A DNA stretch of 64,000 bases. It comes from Prostheceraeus crozeri. Lineage: Eukaryota; Platyhelminthes; Polycladida; Euryleptidae. Where the stretch lies: assembly GCA_907163375.1 (NCBI GenBank), contig CAJQUW010005337.1, positions 27,366 through 91,365 of the forward strand, written 5' to 3'. The notes under the pieces are model-generated. The model was not told the origin of the DNA. It did not search any database and saw only the letters and a list, made by a program, of their open reading frames with translations. This document shows positions 46,502 to 58,200 of the stretch, piece by piece. Position numbers and translations under genes: made by a program. Positions within the stretch are counted from its first letter, which is position 1. Each line of letters begins with the position of its first letter.

Positions 46502-46989
46502 ATCTTGGCACGTTAATCGAACGATTGGAAACGTGCATAAATTCTCCACCACCTCAACCTGCGCCACAGCCAACCACATCAAGTGACCAATCGGTGCAAT
46601 TGGTATTCAATGGTATAGATTTTTCAATGGCGTGCAGAAAATCGTGCGCCAACTTGAGACCGAAGAAAGTTGTAAGGAAATGCCTCAATGAGCTCTTCAG
46701 CCAAGAAGAGCTGGCCGAACAAACCCCATTAGGGGGTGGACAGCGGCTGAAGCTATGTCCAAAAAATGCAGGCAATTCAAGGTAAAATGTTTTTACATGT
46801 TTGAGCCACTATAATCAACATTATCCTCGTTTGGCAGAATTCACAAAAGACGCCAGTGGCCGTTCAATCATCTGGGCAGAAGTGGCGGGTGTAATCCGCC
46901 AAGTCAATCAAGAAATGAGACGAAAGATTCAGGAATCGGGGAAAATAACCCCTCGACTCCTGAGAGACGACGATGAGAATACTGTCTGA
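46502..46989 (+). CDS. BEN-like domain exon(s)
   Basis: An acceptor (CTCCTTTATAG) precedes the frame. It starts DLGTLIERLETCINSPPPQP, then a proline linker, then VQLVFNGIDFSMACRK and KKVVRKCLNELFSQEELAEQ. The [RK]-x-L-x-x-L-F-[ST]-x-E-E-L pattern is the hallmark of BEN domains, which bind DNA in chromatin and transcription proteins. A donor GGTAAAA at 46782 and acceptor TTTGGCAG at 46837 bound a 56-nt insert with an in-frame stop. The following frame (EFTKDASGRSIIWAEVAGVI, RQVNQEMRRK) ends at 46989. Splicing exactly there would shift the frame, so the model is uncertain or the gene is decayed. Neighbour exons at 42506 and 46065 may belong to it. Confidence 0.45.
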
Positions 46990-47047
46990 CGGAGAACATT
47001 AGCGTAGTGTTGTGTTGTTGACTTGATGGAATGTTGACATTTGGGGC

Positions 47048-47053
47048 AATAAA
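47048..47053 (+). terminator. polyadenylation signal
   Basis: AATAAA lies 59 bp after the stop codon of the BEN-like frame. Confidence 0.45.
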
Positions 47054-47489
47054 ATGTATGCATAACTGACGATCTTTCCTTTCATGAATGGGCTTATTGA
47101 GATTCAGTTTTAGTAGATATTATATTTGGCCGACCGTCTACGAGAGACAGCACAAAAAAAATAAGATAAGAAATTAAAACATGAGGAGAGGACAAAGACA
47201 AAAAGAAAAGACATCGATTCATAACCGTCACAAAGGCTGCTGCTGTCGTTCACCAGCCACCCTCAAGGCAGCCCGCCAAGAGGAACGGTCCTCCTAATAG
47301 ATAAATAGATGTACAACTAGTTACAAATCTAATGGAAAATTCATTGTAGATTTTCAGCAATTCATGATTTTACATTAACGCAAGACAGAATGTCAACTAT
47401 GTAATATGTTAATTTTATAGCTGTCATCGTAATGAAATAACTGCTCAGAAAATTTAATGAAAAACATAGTTAAAGATAAATGTGTATTA

Positions 47490-47812
47490 TGTTATTGCTT
47501 CTCATACGTATGTTCATACGCATGATCATACTATGTAATGTAGAATATTTCCTACGTATGTTTTTTTATTTTCATACGTATGAACATACGTATGTTTTCT
47601 ATTACATTTCATACGTATGATCATATCTATGAAAAGGTATGATTTTTCCTTAAAGCGTCTTAATTGAAAATCATTTCATACTGTATAATCATACGTATGA
47701 AATTTCCCATTTTGCGATATTTGATATTTCATACCTATGATCATATGTATGAATGATACTTTTTACATACGTATGAACATACGGTCATTTTTTCCGTACG
47801 GGGGCGCTGAAG
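47490..47812. repeat. cluster of CATACGTATG palindromes
   Basis: At least eight copies or near copies of CATACGTATG and CATACGTATGATCATA-like words lie in 300 bp, ending at TCCGTACGGGGGCGC. They are probable transposase-binding subterminal repeats of a DNA transposon. Confidence 0.75.
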
Positions 47813-48226
47813 GTTAACTGGTATACGATGTTTTTTAGGAAGCACTTTTCTTTGTCTGTAAGCGGACATCTATTGAGAGTCACTATGAAACATCACTATG
47901 AAATTTAATAACCTCCTGCCAGTTGCCATCAACTATCTATTGAGAGTGCATTAAGGTATTTTCTTTTTCTTAGTCAGGAAGTTTCGTATTGAGAATGATT
48001 TGTGGGCTAATCGTACATTTATTCCTTCTATGTCAAATACTCCTCTGATTCTGTTTGAGATGTCATCCGAAATGTAGTTCATTTTAAAGTAAAAAAATTG
48101 ATTGCTGTCTTGCCTTAGTGATATTTTTCGTAGTTCTTTATGTTTTCTGGATAATTTCATAAGGATATTCACCCAGCGGATATCCCGGCAGTGTAAATGA
48201 AGACCTCAAATCAAGATTAATACAAG

Positions 48227-48417
48227 GAGGGCCCATGCAGAACGCGATGTCTCGCAATAGACTTACGAAGCCGAAGAACATTATTCAGTATCAGCAACCC
48301 ATTAACCACAAATTCTTTGACTGCAAAAAAGCCTTTGACAGTGTATGGGGGAAAGATCTGTGGAAAGTACTGACACGACACAATCTCGACGAGGTTGTGA
48401 TACCACTCTGATACCTC
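48227..48417 (+). pseudogene. LINE reverse transcriptase fragment inserted in the Harbinger gene
   Basis: The plus frame reads NHKFFDCKKAFDSVWGKDLW followed by KVLTRHNLDEVV, which is RT motif A of a LINE, with little on either side. It begins exactly where the minus-strand Harbinger transposase loses its similarity. Confidence 0.65.
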
Positions 48418-49072
48418 TGATAGGCCTCTGATACCACCATTTTCAAAGACATTCCAAACATCACTGTCTCTTAAAATAAACGAATCGTGTGATGATCCAG
48501 GCCACTTGGCGGAGACATGAATGAATTTACAGTTTTCATCACAAATTGCTTGTGCATTAATGCTATGATACCCTTTACGACACAAATATTGCGATTCGCC
48601 CGTTTTGGGTCTCAGAATACGCACATGAGTTCCATCAATACATCCAATTATCGTTGGAAAACCAGCGATGTCAAAGAAAGCTTCTTGACACAATCTTTTG
48701 TCTGCATCTTTGTTTGGAAAGTGTATGAAGTCTGAGACTTTCTTCACCAAAATGGACACAATTGCAGCCACACATCGGCTGACCGTCGATTGGTTTACTT
48801 TATAAGTTTCGGCGATGGACTGTTGATAACTATTCGAAGCTAGGTACTTCAGTGTTATGAGGATAGCCGTTCGAAGGGAGACTGGTGGCCCGCGATCACT
48901 GTTAACTGGGATATAATTGATGTACGATATTGATGATTCCCTGTATTCCGTCGATCGTAAAACGATAGTTCTTGTATATGTCTTCCGCACTCAATTCTTT
49001 CAAAGGATCATAATGTCTTCGGTATGAGCGAGGACGAAGAACGGGAGCATCAACATGCATGAAAGCAGCCAT
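48418..49072 (-). pseudogene. PIF/Harbinger (HARBI1-like) transposase, truncated and frameshifted
   Basis: The likely start at 49072 gives MAAFMHVDAPVLRPRSYRRH and, after a frameshift near 48910, the frame 48990-48418 carries RGPPVSLRTAILITLKYLAS, a helix-turn-helix-like IAETYKVNQSTVSR, and the DDE domain. IIGCIDGTHVRI holds the first aspartate and AKWPGSSHDSFILRDS the second. The third acidic block (G-D-x-x-Y-P) is missing because the frame is replaced at about 48417 by a LINE RT fragment. The 5' terminal sequence GGGGCCGTATGCAGAGATCT appears reversed near 49280-49300 and resembles a Harbinger end. Confidence 0.85.
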
Positions 49073-49724
49073 GTTATTGATCTGTCATTCATCCACGCCT
49101 GCAGGAATACGAGTAGATATAGTCGGACTAGTAGACTGCTCTCGATCAGTCTAGCAAATTTGCTTCGAAAATGATAGTCAGACTAGTAGTGTGATCTTGC
49201 TAGTGCAATGTCTGCATATGAAGTCAGTCCAGAAGTCCGACTGCAAAGCTAGACTACTGAAGTTCATGCAACTAGTGAGATCTCTGCATACGGCCCCTGA
49301 TTTCTTTGGTCCAACTATAGTACATGGAGGAGTGTACATATATCAGTCTGATTTCTTATAAAGATCTCATATTTCATTATTTGTAAATGTATGTCTCAGT
49401 TCATGCTATTTAGTTTTGAATTATACCTTTTTGCATTTTATATTGCCAAAACTGCATTGTTACTGAGTAAGTAGGGTTGTCAGCCGATATTTCACCTGTC
49501 ATTTTTTTATGAAAGTCGTTTATATAGCTCCAGTTCCAAATTAGGCGGCTTTAATTGCATGATTAAGGCCGTCTAATTTGCAATGTAATACCATTGAGGT
49601 AGGAGCATCTCACCATCCACCTTCGCATTCCCAGTGACAATGACATTGAGATGATTCCTATGGTTCACAATTTGGACTCGTAGATATCTCAAGTTTTACA
49701 TTCTTTAATGTTCTGAGCAGGAAC
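49073..49724. other. Harbinger 5' flank and AT-rich sequence
   Basis: Contains repeated AGTCGGACTAGTAG/AGTCAGACTAGTAG motifs at 49123-49190 and the possible terminal repeat at 49280-49300. No gene. Confidence 0.4.
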
Positions 49725-49835
49725 ATCTATGATATCATATATCTAAGCGACGTTCAACTCCCATACCATGTACTGGACTGGAGGCCAGTGACTTTGGTAG
49801 ACTTCATTAATGACGATAGTGCGTGTATCTGCATA
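49725..49835 (+). repeat. dispersed repeat (inverted partner at 54515-54640)
   Basis: CGTTCAACTCCCATACCATG followed by GGCCAGTGACTTTGGTAGAC is found again in inverted orientation near 54540-54600. The element type is unknown. Confidence 0.75.
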
Positions 49836-50078
49836 AAACCATGGAAAAAGTTGTAAATAATTCACTGCATTATTGTAAAATGCATCAGAATCCAGCTGAA
49901 TTGATTGCTGTACATACTAATTAATACGCCCGGCCCAGTCTTGCAGAGAAATTGTCGGAATAATCTGTGCTATGTACATGTGCACGTACAAGCATATCAT
50001 CGATGGTCAATTTCAAATAAATTGTGACTTTCTATATTCATTAATTTTCCGATTGTCTTATCTAAAACTTCCTCCTGT

Positions 50079-51669
50079 ATACAGTCCGTTTCATAAAAAG
50101 TGGATCATCCTAAAATTTGACTAAATAAAACATAAGTATGATACAGAAAGCATTTTTCATGTTATTTCATGTCCCTAATATATTTAAATGTCCTTATATA
50201 ATCTGATAAGCGATGACAGTTCTTAAGATGATACAGTAACGGTTCTTAAGAAGCTAATATTTTGTGGCCCTACCCTTATTGTCAATGACATTACCAATTC
50301 GTCTAGGTATTGATTCGACGATATCGTTGATTTTTGACTGATCTAACTTTCTCCACTCTCTTTTTAACAGTGACGCAAGTTGTGATGCGCCATCTGTAGG
50401 TAGCAGTGAACGACGAACGTTACGTTTTAGAATACTCCATACATTTTCTATGGGAATCAGATCAGGAGAACGAGCTGTTCAAGATAATGTCCTAAGCCCT
50501 AATTGAGACTTGCATAAGTTGACTCTACTACTCCTGTGACGTAGCATTATCATCCATAAATAACCAAGTCGATGGATCACCAAGTTGATCTGTCATTTGG
50601 CCAATGTTCATTCGTAAAACATTCACATAGCGTTCAGAATTCATGGTTCCTTGCTGTATGTGAAGTTCAGAGCGGCCATTGGTCCAAATGCCAGCCTAAA
50701 TCAGTAGAGTCGCACCACCTTGTACCCGGGGACAATGCAAATGTCTCGGAATTTCCTGATGAGATTTTATCCATAATCTCAATCGACCATCACTATCCTT
50801 CAGACGGACTGATGCCTCATCAGACCAAACAACCCGATCCCATTGATTTCGCCAGTGACAATGACTCATTGCCCATCTGAGACGTCTTTTTGTATGCTGA
50901 TCTGATAATTCGATCTGAGAGGGCCTCTTACAGCTCTTGAAATTCGACTCAATAAGTCTTCTACGAATAGTGGACTTAGAAATAGACGAGTCTAGTGCAA
51001 CCATCTCAGTTAACGAGAGACTTGGATCAACTTTAACAAATCTCAAAATTAGGAGGTCTCTACGTTTGGATGTTTTGCGTGGACGGCCAGAGCTCTCTTT
51101 ACGACAGAGTTAATCTCTCGTTATTGCGATCTCGTTATACAATGCGATCTCGTTATTGTTCATTTGTGCTTTGTATTGTTTTCAACCGGTAAGAGATAGA
51201 TTTCTAGCTGAAAGCAATCAGGAGTGCAGCCAACACCACCGCAACGAAGTCAGGAAGCTATGGAACATGAAGTCCAGTTAATCACATGTAGCAGTTACAT
51301 TATTGTTGATGAATAATGGTGCTATACTGGCTCTGATTGACCGATTTTCTTTATTTTTGTTTTGCTTGATAGCTTTTGGCTTGTAGAACAACATATTACA
51401 TAACAAAGGAAACAAATGCAATTTTATAAGAGTGAGGTATGATTTTGTGTAACATTGCTAAATGAAGATCAAATTATCTACTTCTTTTTTATCTATAACA
51501 GGAAAACAACTCAATATTCATGCTTGAAATTTCCAACAATGATATTAGTAAGCACAACTGACATATCTTCCAAATTTCAGAGAAATTCGTTCAAGTTTGG
51601 CGGAGTTAGACAAAGTTGAAGTTAAGGCGATGTTTAAGGGTGATCCATTTTTTATGAAACAATCTGTAC
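50079..51669 (-). mobile_element. Tc1/mariner element with both ends
   Basis: The left end reads TACAGTCCGTTTCATAAAAA then GTGGATCA. The right end read backwards reads TACAGATTGTTTCATAAAAA then ATGGATCACC. The outermost TA fits the TA target of this superfamily. The element is 1.59 kb, the usual size, with the transposase on the minus strand. Confidence 0.85.
50180..51130 (-). pseudogene. Tc1/mariner transposase (degenerate)
   Basis: From the N side: SSGRPRKTSKRRD (the G-R-P-R hook between the two helix-turn-helix motifs), VDPSLSLTEMVALDSSISKS and TIRRRLIESNFKSCKR (second helix-turn-helix). WDRVVWSDEASVRL follows with the first catalytic aspartate, and further on in another frame FMDDNA with the second. 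The third acidic residue is not in a readable context. Stops and frame changes follow 50696, so the protein is inactive. The first helix-turn-helix is not recognisable upstream of 51130. Confidence 0.8.
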
Positions 51670-51869
51670 TTTATTCGCTGGTGCACTTTATTCGAGAATT
51701 CAAGAGCAATGAAGCAATGTAACATGTGTGATTTATTTCCGTTCTTGAATTTCTCAACTTTCATTAAAAGAAAATTGATGGCTATTTTTATCACAGTGAT
51801 GCGAGAATGTTTTCATAGTCACCGAAGAAAATTTACACGGATTTCATAATCAACTTAAATCCTTTTCAG

Positions 51870-52131
51870 CGAAACGATAGCAGCAAAAACTCCCCGAGTA
51901 GTTTTAGGTCGAAGTAATATTCCAAAAGTAAAATGCTTAAACAGACTGATCTTCGGCGTCCAGCGCCTTCGTTGGTCGATCTTACAATATCGTTCATGTA
52001 CTATTCAACGATATTGTAAGATCGACCAACGAAGGCGCTGGACGCCGAAGATCAATCTGTTTAAGCATTTTACTTTTGGAATATTACTTCGACCTAAAAC
52101 TGCTCGGGGAGTTTTTGCTGCTATCGTTTCG
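51870..52131. repeat. near-perfect inverted repeat, 125-bp arms, 12-bp spacer
   Basis: The left arm starts CGAAACGATAGCAGC and ends CTTACAATATCGTT. The right arm 52007-52131 is its complement with only two or so differences. The spacer is CATGTACTATTC. A transcript from either strand would fold into a 125-bp hairpin. The arms are non-coding. Confidence 0.95.
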
Positions 52132-52654
52132 GTAAAAATCATTATGATCTCCCGTCGTCTGGTCAATTACGAACTTAAATCCTTATGAATGCTGTTCCTG
52201 AATTGCCCAATATGGTAGGACCTTAAAATCGTAGAAAGTCGCCAATCACCAACGCTTGGTTTTCTTTTTAATCAATATAATATTTGCATTTTATGAATCA
52301 CTGACAATTAATCCCATTTTATTTGTTAGTCGGAGTTTTGATTATAATTTGAAGGTCTAACGGGTGATGCTCTACAATCACGAGATGCCTATTAAGGGAT
52401 AAAATATATTGACACCGGCAACCACTCATTGCGAGAAGGCACACTTGGAAAGACAGCATTTGCTGCACTTTTCCACCAAAATCTTGATAAAGGATCTTCC
52501 AAAGAATAGATATTCAAGCGACTCTTGCTTAACCTCTAGCATTTTCATTCTAGTTATATCAGTTTTTGACGTTTCAATTTTTATTTTGTTCGTTTCTGAT
52601 TGCATCAACGGTAGATTTTCTTTAGAATTTAATCATGTCTTTTATATATGACAA

Positions 52655-54125
52655 TGAATAAGGCATGTACATATTGCCTCAATGATTGTTGCAGCAAATA
52701 CAACAAAAATGGACTACAGCCATGGAGAAAAATCAGACAACAGCGATTGCCTTTCTGGATTTATCCAATGCTTTTGGTACAGTTCCACACGAGGCCTTGC
52801 GCCACAGACTACTGGCCTCATGTATTCGTGGTAACCTCGATGGATGGATTTCCAACTACCTCACAAATCGTCAACAACAGACCAGAGTAGGGAACTCTTT
52901 CTCGTCATGGAAGCCTCTATCCGCGGGTGTTCCTCAGGGCATTGTTCTTGCACCCACCCTCTTTACCCTCTTCATTAACTCTCTCATAAAGGCCGTTAAT
53001 TCCAAACCCTCCGAAAACTCTCCGCCTGTTGAGTGTATGGCATACGCGGATGATTCATTAATATATGCTTCCCATACTGATCCTATCATGGCAGTTGCGT
53101 ACGTGAACAAATCTCTTCAAGACATTCTTGCATGGTCCAAAATATGGGATATGAAGTTCAACACCACAAAAACTGTATCTATGCTAATCTCCACGTCCAA
53201 GAAAAGACCCGCTCCGCAAGGAATAACCTTCGAAAACAAACTCATTTCTTTCTCTCAAATCCACATGCATCTTGGTATTGTTCTTACAAATAACCTGAAG
53301 TATGAAAATCACGTCAAACATATATGCTCCAAAATAAACAGAGAACTCTACGCGTTTCGTATTTTGTGCTCCAACATTCCCTACTGTAAAGATCTCCTCA
53401 TTCAACTACACAAGACATACATTCGGCCACACCTGGAATATGGATCCCTCGCCTTCGCTGGAATTGGCGAAGTACTGTCCGACAGGCTTGAATCTCTACA
53501 AAACAGAGCCATCAGATATATTTTGCGCTTGCCTCTCCGTACCCATCTCGGTCGGACTCATTATGATGAGGTCGTGCTCGAGCTGCTGTCTGTTCATCGT
53601 GCTCGTATCATTGCAAGCACAGCCTATAAAATGATTAACGATACTTGTCCCAGTGCTTTTCTCTTATGTAAACCCTTACAACTTCAGCTCAATTACAACC
53701 TCAGGCAAACCTACTATGAGCTGCCTAAAAATATGCAGCCCACTAATCCGCCATCCGAGCGCTTTCGGCGGGCACCTTTATCCCTCGCAAGTGGCATTAT
53801 AAACATTCTTCCCCACTCATCCCTACAATCATGTTCCCTGTCAGCTTTTCAAACCCACCTGAAATTCCTTGCCTCACATGTTTTGTGTAATTTTCCGAAT
53901 CAGTCTTAACTCTGTGTGTATCCAGTGTCTTTGCTCAATAATGTAATGTGTGAACCGTATAGTCTTTGTATGTTGATAAGTACTTCCTATCAGTAGTATT
54001 TTCAACATTATTTAACACGTGCATTCGCGCTGTGCTGTTGTATCCAAGCAGTCTTGTAGTTGCACATCTTTCCAACGGCATATATTTGCCATGGCTAATA
54101 AAATGTTGATGATGATGAAATAAAA
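52655..54125 (+). mobile_element. 5'-truncated young LINE insertion
   Basis: The RT frame begins near the 5' truncation and runs without interruption to 53909. An untranslated tail to about 54125 follows, ending in AATAAAATG, (GATGAT)n-like repeats and AATAAAATC. The intact 407-codon frame contrasts with the broken LINEs elsewhere in the window and implies a more recent insertion. Confidence 0.8.
52686..53909 (+). CDS. LINE reverse transcriptase, C-terminal two thirds
   Basis: RT motif A is FLDLSNAFGTVPHEALRHR (residues 24-42; the usual K-A-F-D has N-A-F-G, so the second acidic position is changed). Motif B is SAGVPQGIVLAPTLFTLFIN (about 79-98). Motif C is MAYADDSLIYAS (about 117-128). Then come WSKIWDMKFNTTKT, HLGIVLTNNLKYENHV and the C-terminal IRPHLEYGSLAF and LQNRAIRYILRLP. 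The start at 52686 is only the first available codon; the fingers and any endonuclease are missing through 5' truncation. It belongs to the CR1/Jockey-type group in general style and differs from the family at 1-2050. Confidence 0.85.
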   Translation: MLQQIQQKWTTAMEKNQTTAIAFLDLSNAFGTVPHEALRHRLLASCIRGNLDGWISNYLTNRQQQTRVGNSFSSWKPLSAGVPQGIVLAPTLFTLFINSLIKAVNSKPSENSPPVECMAYADDSLIYASHTDPIMAVAYVNKSLQDILAWSKIWDMKFNTTKTVSMLISTSKKRPAPQGITFENKLISFSQIHMHLGIVLTNNLKYENHVKHICSKINRELYAFRILCSNIPYCKDLLIQLHKTYIRPHLEYGSLAFAGIGEVLSDRLESLQNRAIRYILRLPLRTHLGRTHYDEVVLELLSVHRARIIASTAYKMINDTCPSAFLLCKPLQLQLNYNLRQTYYELPKNMQPTNPPSERFRRAPLSLASGIINILPHSSLQSCSLSAFQTHLKFLASHVLCNFPNQS

Positions 54126-54514
54126 TCATTACTGATCAGTCATCACTTAGTACATGTCTGCTTTGAGCAAAGGAAATAGATTATCAAACATTTTCAAGAA
54201 AGGGTCCACAATTCTCCGAAAAACAATACAGAATCGATTTTCACAAAACATGTGTAAAATGTACAGAATCCACACCAATAGCCACTGATGCTACGTGCCG
54301 TACGTGAACAATTTTAATCGCTAGCGGTTGATATTGCACCTGTTATTTACAGGTGCTTATTCTTGTGGGAGTCTTGCAATTCTTTAGTCTCTTCTTGACT
54401 AGGTCCACAATCTTCTTTCAACAGATTCCCTGCATGAATTTAAGTATTTCCTGTATTCCCTGCATGCGCATTAAAGTACTGGATAATTGTTTAGAACTTG
54501 TTTCACGGTTCTAT

Positions 54515-54640
54515 TCAGATGTTCAAAAACAACCGTTATTAATCAAGTCTACCAAAGTCACTGGTCTCCAGTCCGGTACATGGTATGGGAGTTGAACGTC
54601 CCTTAGATATCTTCTATCAATCATAGATGTCCCTGGTTCT
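54515..54640 (-). repeat. dispersed repeat (inverted partner at 49725-49835)
   Basis: Contains GTCTACCAAAGTCACTGG and GGTATGGGAGTTGAACG, the reverse complement of the copy at 49.75 kb. Confidence 0.75.
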
Positions 54641-55029
54641 GAGATACATGGGCTATGTAGAAAATGAGCATAGATTTGAATCTTTTGCAGATCAAAATCT
54701 TGGATTTTTGATGTCATAGATTTTTAGTTCAGTAACAATGGATATATTACCTTTCAAATGAGCAGCCTAATTCGTCTGGCGCTACGCGCAAAACCCCAAA
54801 AATGTGTGTCACCTTTTAATTATGACCAAATAGATACACATCAAAACCTCTTACCATGTTGCAACATCTGTTCCTAAGATTGCATAAGTTAAGAAAATTA
54901 ATTAGCCTGATGATAAACAGTAATTTTTCAATATGATTATATAACGTTAGTAACGACGGAGACCTGACGAATTTATCGCAGTTGTGATTCTTCGGAGCAT
55001 AAATACGCCCGTATTTACATGTACGAGTA

Positions 55030-55235
55030 TATTATTATCAAGTTATCAATTGGGCTCCGAGGAATGGTCATCCAATCTTCGACCACGATGGATTGTAAGT
55101 CCTTCAAACAGCTAATGCCACCTCTTTTTAATACTCTCCTCTTCGCCCGATCCCATCAGACATATGTTCGATAGATTTAAGATCTGGTCATCTTGATGGC
55201 CGGTTTATCCTTCGAGTGTTGCTAACATGGTGAAA
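55030..55235 (-). pseudogene. Tc1/mariner transposase, C-terminal remnant
   Basis: The minus strand translates as HVSNTRRINRPSR, stop, PDLKSIEHMSDGIGRR and KDLQSIVVEDWMTIPRSPID. This corresponds to the S-P-D-L-N-P-I-E-x-x-W-D block with the last catalytic acidic residue and the final W-x-x-I-P helix of Tc1-like transposases. The rest of the gene and the element ends are not found. Confidence 0.6.
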
Positions 55236-55239
55236 CGAA

Positions 55240-58200
55240 TCAGTCAGTGATGAGCTATGCTTCATGAAAGATGGAATCCGGCAATCTGCCATCGATGCAT
55301 TAAAAAATCTAGCCTCGGTATTAACGTAAATATTCAACCATTCACAGATTTCAGGATTCGTAACTCACTAAGATCATAACGTCAGATCGCTCCTAGAACA
55401 TTAATTGAATTGACTTTTCATACTTTGTGTACCTTATCTGGAGTTCTCAACTTTCATTTGCCCATCTATTCTTATGGGCTAGCATCCGCCTGTCATTCCT
55501 CAATCTTCGAAACTTGCTCTCTTTTGCAAATATCACCTTCCTCCAAATTTCTCTCCAAACTTATTCTTTTCTTAGCATATGTCTCTCAATCTCCTTAGTA
55601 CTCGCAACAAACGGTGTCCGTTTTCTCACACCGGCCTTGCGCAGGCAGTTGTACGTAGACCGTTTATGAAGCAATCGCTCATTCCAAATCTTTCAAAACT
55701 CTGCTGCGGATGAGAGTCTGCTATTCAGAACATGCCGGCATGTACGTAAGCAGTGGGCTGTTGCGGCGTTCGATGAATTTTCTTTTCTAACGGTCGAGCA
55801 CTTTTATTCACTAGTTCTCACTTTGTGCCTTGCTCTCTACCTCAAAATTATTCTTTTGCTAAAATTCATCAGTCAAACAATTTCTGATGTTGCCAAATTC
55901 ATTGATGAAAAACCAAAAGCTTCGGCTCTAAAGCCATCTTTTCTTTAGTTCCCTTCGTTTTCTTGTCCAATTCTATTTCTCAAATTTGCTGCCTTCATTT
56001 CGTTGCTCGTGTTGGCATGCTTGAGTACAATTAACTTCAATATCCAAGCTTTCTAATACCAGTGCATCTTATAACATTCATAGAAATATATTTCAATTCA
56101 ATGGCTAATTTATCAATTTATTTTTTTTAATCAGATTTCGAATATTAAAATGTAATATGAATACATACTATATGACACAAGAAAGAGATAAGAGGATATT
56201 ACCGAGAAAAAATAAATTAGTTAACTTAGTAGCAGTCCAAATAATGCAGATTATACTTAGGAATAACGATACTAATGATAAAACAAACAAAGCGCTATAA
56301 TAAGCGTATATATACATATATTGTTGCTGATGAGCATAACTGCTTTGACTTACATAAGCAGTTATGTATAAAAATTACATATAAATTTGATGATGCTGTC
56401 ATTTTTAATTAGCTCAATCAACTTTTTCCTTTGAAGTATCCGTACCACTTACATGTCATATTATCGTACTGAAACTGTTTATGTCCTATAGGCTTCCTGT
56501 GCCTGTTATTGACGATACATATAGTACTAAACATACAAAGAATCGTGAGCAGAACGGTGTTGACCATAGACATCAGATTTAACAGTATTTGTTAAACCTT
56601 AGCATTAAATAATTTCTTTGCCTTGACAAATTAAGAACATCAGAAACGGCGGCAATTTCAATTTCCACATTGTTGTTAATTATGGAGGTATCTGCGGGAA
56701 TTCATCAAAATTGTGAGGTGAGACCTCACCTTGCGAAGCTATGGCCCTGTTGGTTAGCTAAAGCAAAGCCGATTTAATTTTTCAATTGGTATCATCTTTT
56801 CGAGCAATTTATTGCTTCAGGACAGAAAGAAAACTATAATTTGTTAAGACATGCATTAATCAACATATTTGGTTGAAAAACTAAATCGGCATAATTTGGG
56901 TTAATGAACAGTATCTATGAATACAGTGTATGAATAGTTATATATGAAATTCGATGTGTAAAAAGAATTATGTTGTTTAAATTCATTTATTTTAATTAAT
57001 AGCGAATATTAAGTGGACAAATGTCCATATTATGGCGGATTATTTTATTTCCATTATTATTACTGAATCAAATCCACTGTTTTACATTATGCTTTAGAAT
57101 CGCCAACAAAAATATCTTCATATGTTATCTTATGATATCATTACTTATCTTTCAACAAATCTCCTTTTCGCCTTATATCTTTCAATTATTGATACAAATT
57201 CTCATTAATCAACTGATTTAAATCAGGACCTTTCTTAGTTCAGAGAACATTAAATCACACGTTTAGGTTTATATAAGAAGTAAACCATTATACTATATAT
57301 ATAATATAGGCCCTATATTGTAAAATTTTACTGTCCTGTAACCTAATTGAGTGATGCGACGTGTAGCATTTTTGTGTTAAATCGTCACTATGAGATTGAA
57401 CATATTCTTATTTCTATTCTTTAACTTTGTTTGAATATGTTCATGGTTTGAATAACATCAGTTTTCTTTATGCGTACGCTATGTTTTTAGCCGAGAACCC
57501 ATGTACCCTTTATAATTGTGAGCATAGCAATGTGTTAATGGATTTATACAGCATAGAGTTGTAAAGATAGCAGCTTAGATTAGATTAGATCAGATATTAC
57601 AGCATTGATTTTTTCATACTGATAGAAAACGTTATTAATTTACTGTTATATTTTACCGAGTGAGTCATATTGGTAGAATTTATCAGTTAATTTGTTTGTT
57701 CATTTATCAGTTTTTTGTTCGGAGGATTCTAACTTGAGTGACAAGGAAATGCCAATAAGGTCGCGCGAAATCTCACTCTATCTGGGGCGTCATATGTAGG
57801 CTAATACTCTGAGTAATTAGCTTGAAGACGTTTATTTAAGTCTGATTCGTAGATAGAGGATGAAGAGCTATCTCGGTTTTAACGACGCAGTTGGACAATT
57901 TACATTATTTGCCAGGCAATCTATTGACAAAAACAAACACCCATCCACGCTAAGAGATTCTACTTGATCTGTTCGATGTATGCACTTCAGTCACGCAGCC
58001 ATGGTAACTTCCATTTCGCATCTTATTTCTGATGACGTGGAGACATCGTGACGTGATGATATCCAAGTATTAGCTGCACAGAATTAGATTGTTTAATCGT
58101 ATCACTTTGCTAGAAGTGCAAACTGATTCAAGCAGATGGCACATGCAGGAACATAATAAGTGGGCAAAAAGAAATTTTTAATACCTTGCAGAGATAGGAA

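Larger units (their letters stand above)
39107..47812. mobile_element. candidate large DNA transposon bounded by inverted CCCGTAC ends
   Basis: The left end reads CCCGTACAGAAATAAGTCCG then TATGAATCATAC. The right end read backwards gives CCCGTACGGAAAAAATGACC then GTATGTTCATAC. Both are followed by clusters of CATAC/GTATG words over 200-300 bp. Within the interval lie other nested elements and possible coiled-coil/BEN exons. The ends could instead belong to two separate MITEs of one family. Confidence 0.35.
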
